A stretch of DNA of 46,973 nt from an uncultured Granulosicoccaceae bacterium. GTDB lineage: Bacteria; Pseudomonadota; Gammaproteobacteria; Granulosicoccales; Granulosicoccaceae. The stretch is from assembly GCA_938035945.1 (NCBI GenBank), contig CALHOU010000173.1, positions 1 to 46,973 on the forward strand, read 5' to 3'. The translations under genes and the position numbers were made by a program. The notes under the pieces are model-generated. The model made no database searches and was not told the DNA's origin. It worked only from the letters and a program-made list of their open reading frames with translations. Positions 44,601 to 46,973 of the stretch are shown in pieces. Each line of letters opens with the position of its first letter. The stretch's first letter is position 1.

Positions 44601-46973
44601 GATACCATCATTATCACTATCGGTATCGAGATAGTCAGGCGTGTCATCCCCGTCGGAATTGAGCGGTATATTCGGATCGTCACCAGCTTCAACGCTATCG
44701 TTGATACCATCGCCATCTGAATCCTGATCAAGGTAATTAGCCGACCCGTCATTATCAGTATCAGCAGAGCCTTCTGTAGCATCCGGAATACCATCGCCAT
44801 CTGAATCTGTATCGAGAAAGTTAGGAATGCCGTCACCGTCACTGTCTAACGTTCCTTCCACTGCATCCGCGATGCCGTCGTTATCAGAATCAGTATCCTT
44901 GAAATCTGGTATGCCATCGCCGTCTGAATCGATTTGCGATTCCAAGCTATCAGCTATACCATCACCATCTGAATCTGTGTCGAGAAAGTCGGCAACACCA
45001 TCGCCATCGGTATCAGTGCTGCCCTCATCAGCATCCGTTATACCATCGCCATCTGCATCAGTATCAAGGTAATTTAACGTGCCATCACCATCGGTATCAG
45101 CTTCACCTTCGATTGCATCACTGAGTCCATCGCCGTCACTATCACCATCAAGGTAGTCTGGAACACCATCGCCATCTGAATCCATGTTGGATTCAGATGC
45201 ATCGAGAATACCGTCGCCATCGGCATCAGTATCCAGCGAATTAGGAATTCCATCCCCATCAAGATCGACACCGGTTTCATCGCTATCAACGATGCCGTCA
45301 CCGTCACTATCCATATCAAGATAGTTCGGTATGCCATCAGAATCGGTATCTGCCATGCCTTCAATGCTATCGAGTATGCCGTCATTGTCAGAATCGGTGT
45401 CAAGGTAATTTGGAATTCCATCACCGTCTGCGTCGATCGCTTGCTCCGCGGTATCGATGATGCCGTCTCCGTCCGAATCTGTATCTAGATAATTCGGTAT
45501 TCCGTCGCTATCTGCATCTGCGTCGGTTTCTACAACATCAGGAATAGAATCGCCGTCTGCATCAGTATCAACAAAGTTCGGCAATCCGTCAGAATCTACA
45601 TCGTCGAAGCCTTCTTGCGCATCTCTGATTCCATCAGCATCAGAGTCATCATCTAAAAAGTTGGCGATGCCATCACCATCACTATCAACCATGCCCTCAA
45701 GACTATCGGGTATGAAGTCGTTGTCACTATCATTATCTAAATAGTTTGGATTGCCATCGCCATCTGCATCAAACACACCCTCGACAGAATCTGGCAAACC
45801 GTCACCGTCGGAATCACCATCAGTATAATTTGGAGTCCCATTTTCATCCAAATCACTATCCAGTTCGACTGAATCGGGAATGCCGTCATTGTCAGAATCA
45901 AGATCGATGTAGTTGGGTATACCATCGCCATCTGAATCGAACAGGTTTTCGACCTCATCGTCGAGCGTATCGTTGTCTGAATCGCTGTCAAGAAAGTTTG
46001 GCAGACCATCGTTGTCTGAATCTTGCGCTGTTTCGTCTGCATCAGGCAGACCATCGTCGTCACTATCGAGGTCCAAATAGTTCGGCAGACCATCACCGTC
46101 GCTATCCGCGACGGTTTCATCACTGTTTACAACACCATCACCGTCGATGTCGTTATCAAGAAAGTCAGGAATACCATCACCGTCGGTATCTCCATTGCCA
46201 ACGTCAGCGTCCGGTATACCGTCATTATTTGAGTCTAAATCGGTTGCATTAGGTATACCATCACCGTCGTTGTCAAGAATACCTTCGTCGCTGTCATTGA
46301 TACCGTCGTTATCACTGTCTACATCAAACATATCGGCGCTGCCATCGCCATCGTTGTCTACCGGATTATTGACATCGGAACCCACTTCAACAACATCGAG
46401 AATGGTGTCTCCGTCTGAGTCAAGATCTAAGTAGTTTGGCGAACTATCCGCATCAAAATCTTGCGCACCTTCAACACTATCAGGCACAGTATCGCCATCT
46501 GCATCAAGGTCTAAATAGTTGGGTACGCCGTCTTTATCAAGATCTTCATTGCTCTCCAATAAATCCGCGATGCCATCATTGTCTGAGTCGATATCAAGAT
46601 AATCGGCGACTCCATCTGCATCACTATCTGTAGCGCCTTCTATAGCATCCGATATATTGTCGGCATCACTATCCACATCGAGAAAGTTAGGTACACCATC
46701 GCCGTCTAAATCGGTGGCCAGTTCAATCGCGTCGTCAATACCGTCGCCATCAGAATCAAGATCATAGAAATTTAGAATTCCATCACCATCAATATCAGCA
46801 ATTCCTTCCGAACTATTACTAATTCCATCACCATCAATATCATCGTCCAGGTAATCAGGTATGGAATCGCCATCGGCGTCACCTGCACTGAGCATACTAT
46901 CGGGAATGCCGTCATTATTATCGTCAGGGTCTTGAAGATTCGGCGTGCCGTCACCGTCATTGTCATCGGACCC
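41667..46973 (-). CDS. Giant TSP3-like calcium-binding repeat surface protein (partial, N-terminus beyond right edge)
   Basis: The frame is open from the stop at 41667 to the window edge: 1768 residues, with repeats continuing upstream of the first Met at 46895, so the true start is outside. The protein is almost entirely Asp/Gly-rich. Most of it is a 28-residue unit of the form DSDGDGIPNYLDTDSDGDGI followed by 8 variable residues ending in EG or similar, with two DxDxDG calcium loops per unit (thrombospondin type 3-like). Three 60-residue units follow near the C-terminus. The last 45 residues are a sorting tail: VGCSIAAGSTGSAKDP, a hydrophobic helix (MHLLLILIASLYLLII) and basic RLNRKPGR, like Cys-containing CTERM tails (MYXO/JDVT type). 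It is probably an extracellular, calcium-stiffened rod or adhesin. Exact role unknown. Confidence 0.87.
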   Translation of the reverse strand, partial: GSDDNDGDGTPNLQDPDDNNDGIPDSMLSAGDADGDSIPDYLDDDIDGDGISNSSEGIADIDGDGILNFYDLDSDGDGIDDAIELATDLDGDGVPNFLDVDSDADNISDAIEGATDSDADGVADYLDIDSDNDGIADLLESNEDLDKDGVPNYLDLDADGDTVPDSVEGAQDFDADSSPNYLDLDSDGDTILDVVEVGSDVNNPVDNDGDGSADMFDVDSDNDGINDSDEGILDNDGDGIPNATDLDSNNDGIPDADVGNGDTDGDGIPDFLDNDIDGDGVVNSDETVADSDGDGLPNYLDLDSDDDGLPDADETAQDSDNDGLPNFLDSDSDNDTLDDEVENLFDSDGDGIPNYIDLDSDNDGIPDSVELDSDLDENGTPNYTDGDSDGDGLPDSVEGVFDADGDGNPNYLDNDSDNDFIPDSLEGMVDSDGDGIANFLDDDSDADGIRDAQEGFDDVDSDGLPNFVDTDADGDSIPDVVETDADADSDGIPNYLDTDSDGDGIIDTAEQAIDADGDGIPNYLDTDSDNDGILDSIEGMADTDSDGIPNYLDMDSDGDGIVDSDETGVDLDGDGIPNSLDTDADGDGILDASESNMDSDGDGVPDYLDGDSDGDGLSDAIEGEADTDGDGTLNYLDTDADGDGITDADEGSTDTDGDGVADFLDTDSDGDGIADSLESQIDSDGDGIPDFKDTDSDNDGIADAVEGTLDSDGDGIPNFLDTDSDGDGIPDATEGSADTDNDGSANYLDQDSDGDGINDSVEAGDDPNIPLNSDGDDTPDYLDTDSDNDGIDDATEGSIDSDGDGVPDALDQDSNDDGILDSEVGNADTDGDGIPDSLDGDIDGDGIANTEENASDTDGDGIPDYADTDSDNDGISDAVEGAGDSDGDGIANFQDIDSDGDGISDEQEFGVDAQNPIDTDNDGLPDFTDVDSDGDGINDNIEGTVDTDADGQPDYLDTDADGDGIADAVEQNGDSDGDGAPDYIDTDADGDGVNDAAEVGNNPLNPIDSDGDSIPDYLDIDSDNDGLSDADELTVDSDNDGIPDINDTDANNDGILDEEVSAGDDDNDGIANEIDSDIDGDGIANSAEGSSDTDGDGIPDYADADSDNDGILDLDEGNGDLDGDGIPDYIDTDSDGDGIEDSIETDQDSDADGIPDYLDTDSDNDGIPDSVEMGTTVVDSDSDGIPDYLDTDSDNDGIPDADEGSFDPDGDGVPSYLDNDSDADGIPDQVEGGLDSDGDGIINSLDVDSDSDGIPDLIESTQDTDGDSTPDYLDTDSDNDLVPDSFEGAVDSDGDGVPNYIDVDIDQDTDGDGISDQIEGVEDTDGDGLANYVDTDSDGDGIVDWYEGDEDTDGDSIPNFIDTDSDGDGIPDMLEGSGDSDGDGVIDSLDLDSDNDGIPDNVETNADADSDGIPNWLDLDSDNDGLSDYFELTGKDDGSDGIVDGFIDNNGDGSHDGQSSSPVLPDADNDTVPNMFDIDSDNDGVTDARESGSNDTNHDGRIDVFVDTNGNGLADSEEQEPMTAVDTDGDTVPDYLDIDSDQDGLPDLVEARGDGTDQDGYINGFVDLNGDGLDDSLLIAPFSVVDSDGDSIPDYLEIDSDNDGISDLEETGGVDMDEDGVVDVMADSDKDGIPDVVDVDFTLGDDADNDGIDDTADIDFLAFATDTDMDGIIDARDPDADGNGFADNPGNALQLGAALPDTDENDVPDYQEALLSGTVKSGLSGVGCSIAAGSTGSAKDPMHLLLILIASLYLLIIRLNRKPGRVHP
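42141..42680 (-). repeat. Three 60-residue C-terminal repeats
   Basis: Three successive 60-residue units share the pattern D/T-x-x-DG-x-I-x-x-F-V/I-D-x-N-G-x-G, a Pro-containing linker, then D-x-D-x-D-x-x-P-x-Y/M-L/F-x-IDSD-x-DG and a final E. They occupy 540 bases between the 28-residue array and the sorting tail. They still contain DxDxDG loops and seem to be derived from fused pairs of the basic unit. Confidence 0.75.
42690..46973 (-). repeat. 84-bp tandem repeat array coding for 28-residue units
   Basis: Consecutive segments such as DADGDGIPNYLDTDSDNDGI-LDSIEGMA and DTDSDGIPNYLDMDSDGDGI-VDSDETGV are exactly 28 residues (84 bases), about fifty in a row. Codons vary between copies (GAT/GAC, GGT/GGC, TCA/TCT), so the array is an old, diversified amplification rather than a recent slippage product. 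A few copies carry inserts, for example NPID-type linkers at about 43960, 44235, 44665 and 46365. Confidence 0.85.

Noticed and set aside
41902-46633. Several open frames on the plus strand and in other minus-strand frames across the giant gene
   Set aside because: They are by-products of the 84-bp repeat (Ser/Pro-, His/Arg- or Met/Ile-rich translations with no family resemblance and no ribosome-binding sites).
41667-46973. CRISPR array or DNA satellite
   Set aside because: The periodicity is in protein-coding sequence with variable third positions; there are no identical direct repeats separated by unique spacers.

Overview
The window is a dense chromosomal stretch from what is most likely a marine gammaproteobacterium living as an osmotroph, probably alongside algae. 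The grounds are content rather than a marker gene: a mannitol/polyol ABC operon, a TRAP transporter, an oligopeptide ABC system, choline-O-sulfatase next to carnitine-type genes, a TMADH/DgcA-type demethylase, and a giant aspartate-rich surface protein with a C-terminal sorting tail. GC content is moderate. No rRNA, tRNA, CRISPR or insertion sequence was seen, so finer taxonomy would be a guess (relatives of Granulosicoccus or Arenicella are conceivable).

Layout, left to right. 1-1077 (-): a TMADH/DgcA-like iron-sulfur flavoprotein cut by the left edge. 1269-7869 (+): a complete mannitol/polyol cassette (binding protein, two permeases, AraC-type regulator, mannitol 2-dehydrogenase, ATPase), with a terminator after the binding-protein gene. 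7947-10985 (-): a TRAP transporter in the order P-M-Q, divergent from a MocR-type regulator (11180-12652 +). 12746-17100: epoxide hydrolase, a ferric-reductase-like heme membrane protein paired with a Tat-exported intradiol-dioxygenase-fold protein, and a flavin monooxygenase with an NTF2-like N-terminus. 17259-18733 (+): a HipBA-type toxin-antitoxin module behind strong palindromes. 18736-24048 (-): an oppABC-(DF fused) peptide importer. 24425-29080: a TPR lipoprotein-sized exported protein, a monoacylglycerol-lipase-like hydrolase, a degenerate SDR, an MscS channel and an M20 amidohydrolase.

29077-36107 (-) is a tight seven-gene operon: Rieske oxygenase of the carnitine/betaine type, SDR, DUF849/BKACE beta-keto acid cleavage enzyme, a second SDR, L-carnitine-dehydrogenase-like enzyme, choline-sulfatase (betC) and an alkaline-phosphatase-superfamily hydrolase. 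The parts fit catabolism of a carnitine-like or choline-ester osmolyte, and the flavoprotein at the left edge could act on the methylated amines released. No single known pathway uses all seven, so this is the best candidate for an undescribed metabolic system.

36357-41478 carries an MFS exporter, a PHB-depolymerase-like lipoprotein, an amidase, a UMF1-family transporter and a small DMT-like membrane protein. 41667 to the right edge (-) is a single open frame of at least 1768 residues. It has about fifty 28-residue Asp-rich calcium-binding (TSP3-like) units, larger internal duplications, three 60-residue units near the C-terminus, and a Cys-plus-transmembrane-plus-basic sorting tail. Its N-terminus lies outside the window.

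A recurring regulatory theme is that each of the three solute-binding-protein genes (mannitol, TRAP, peptide) is followed by an RNA hairpin before its membrane-subunit genes.
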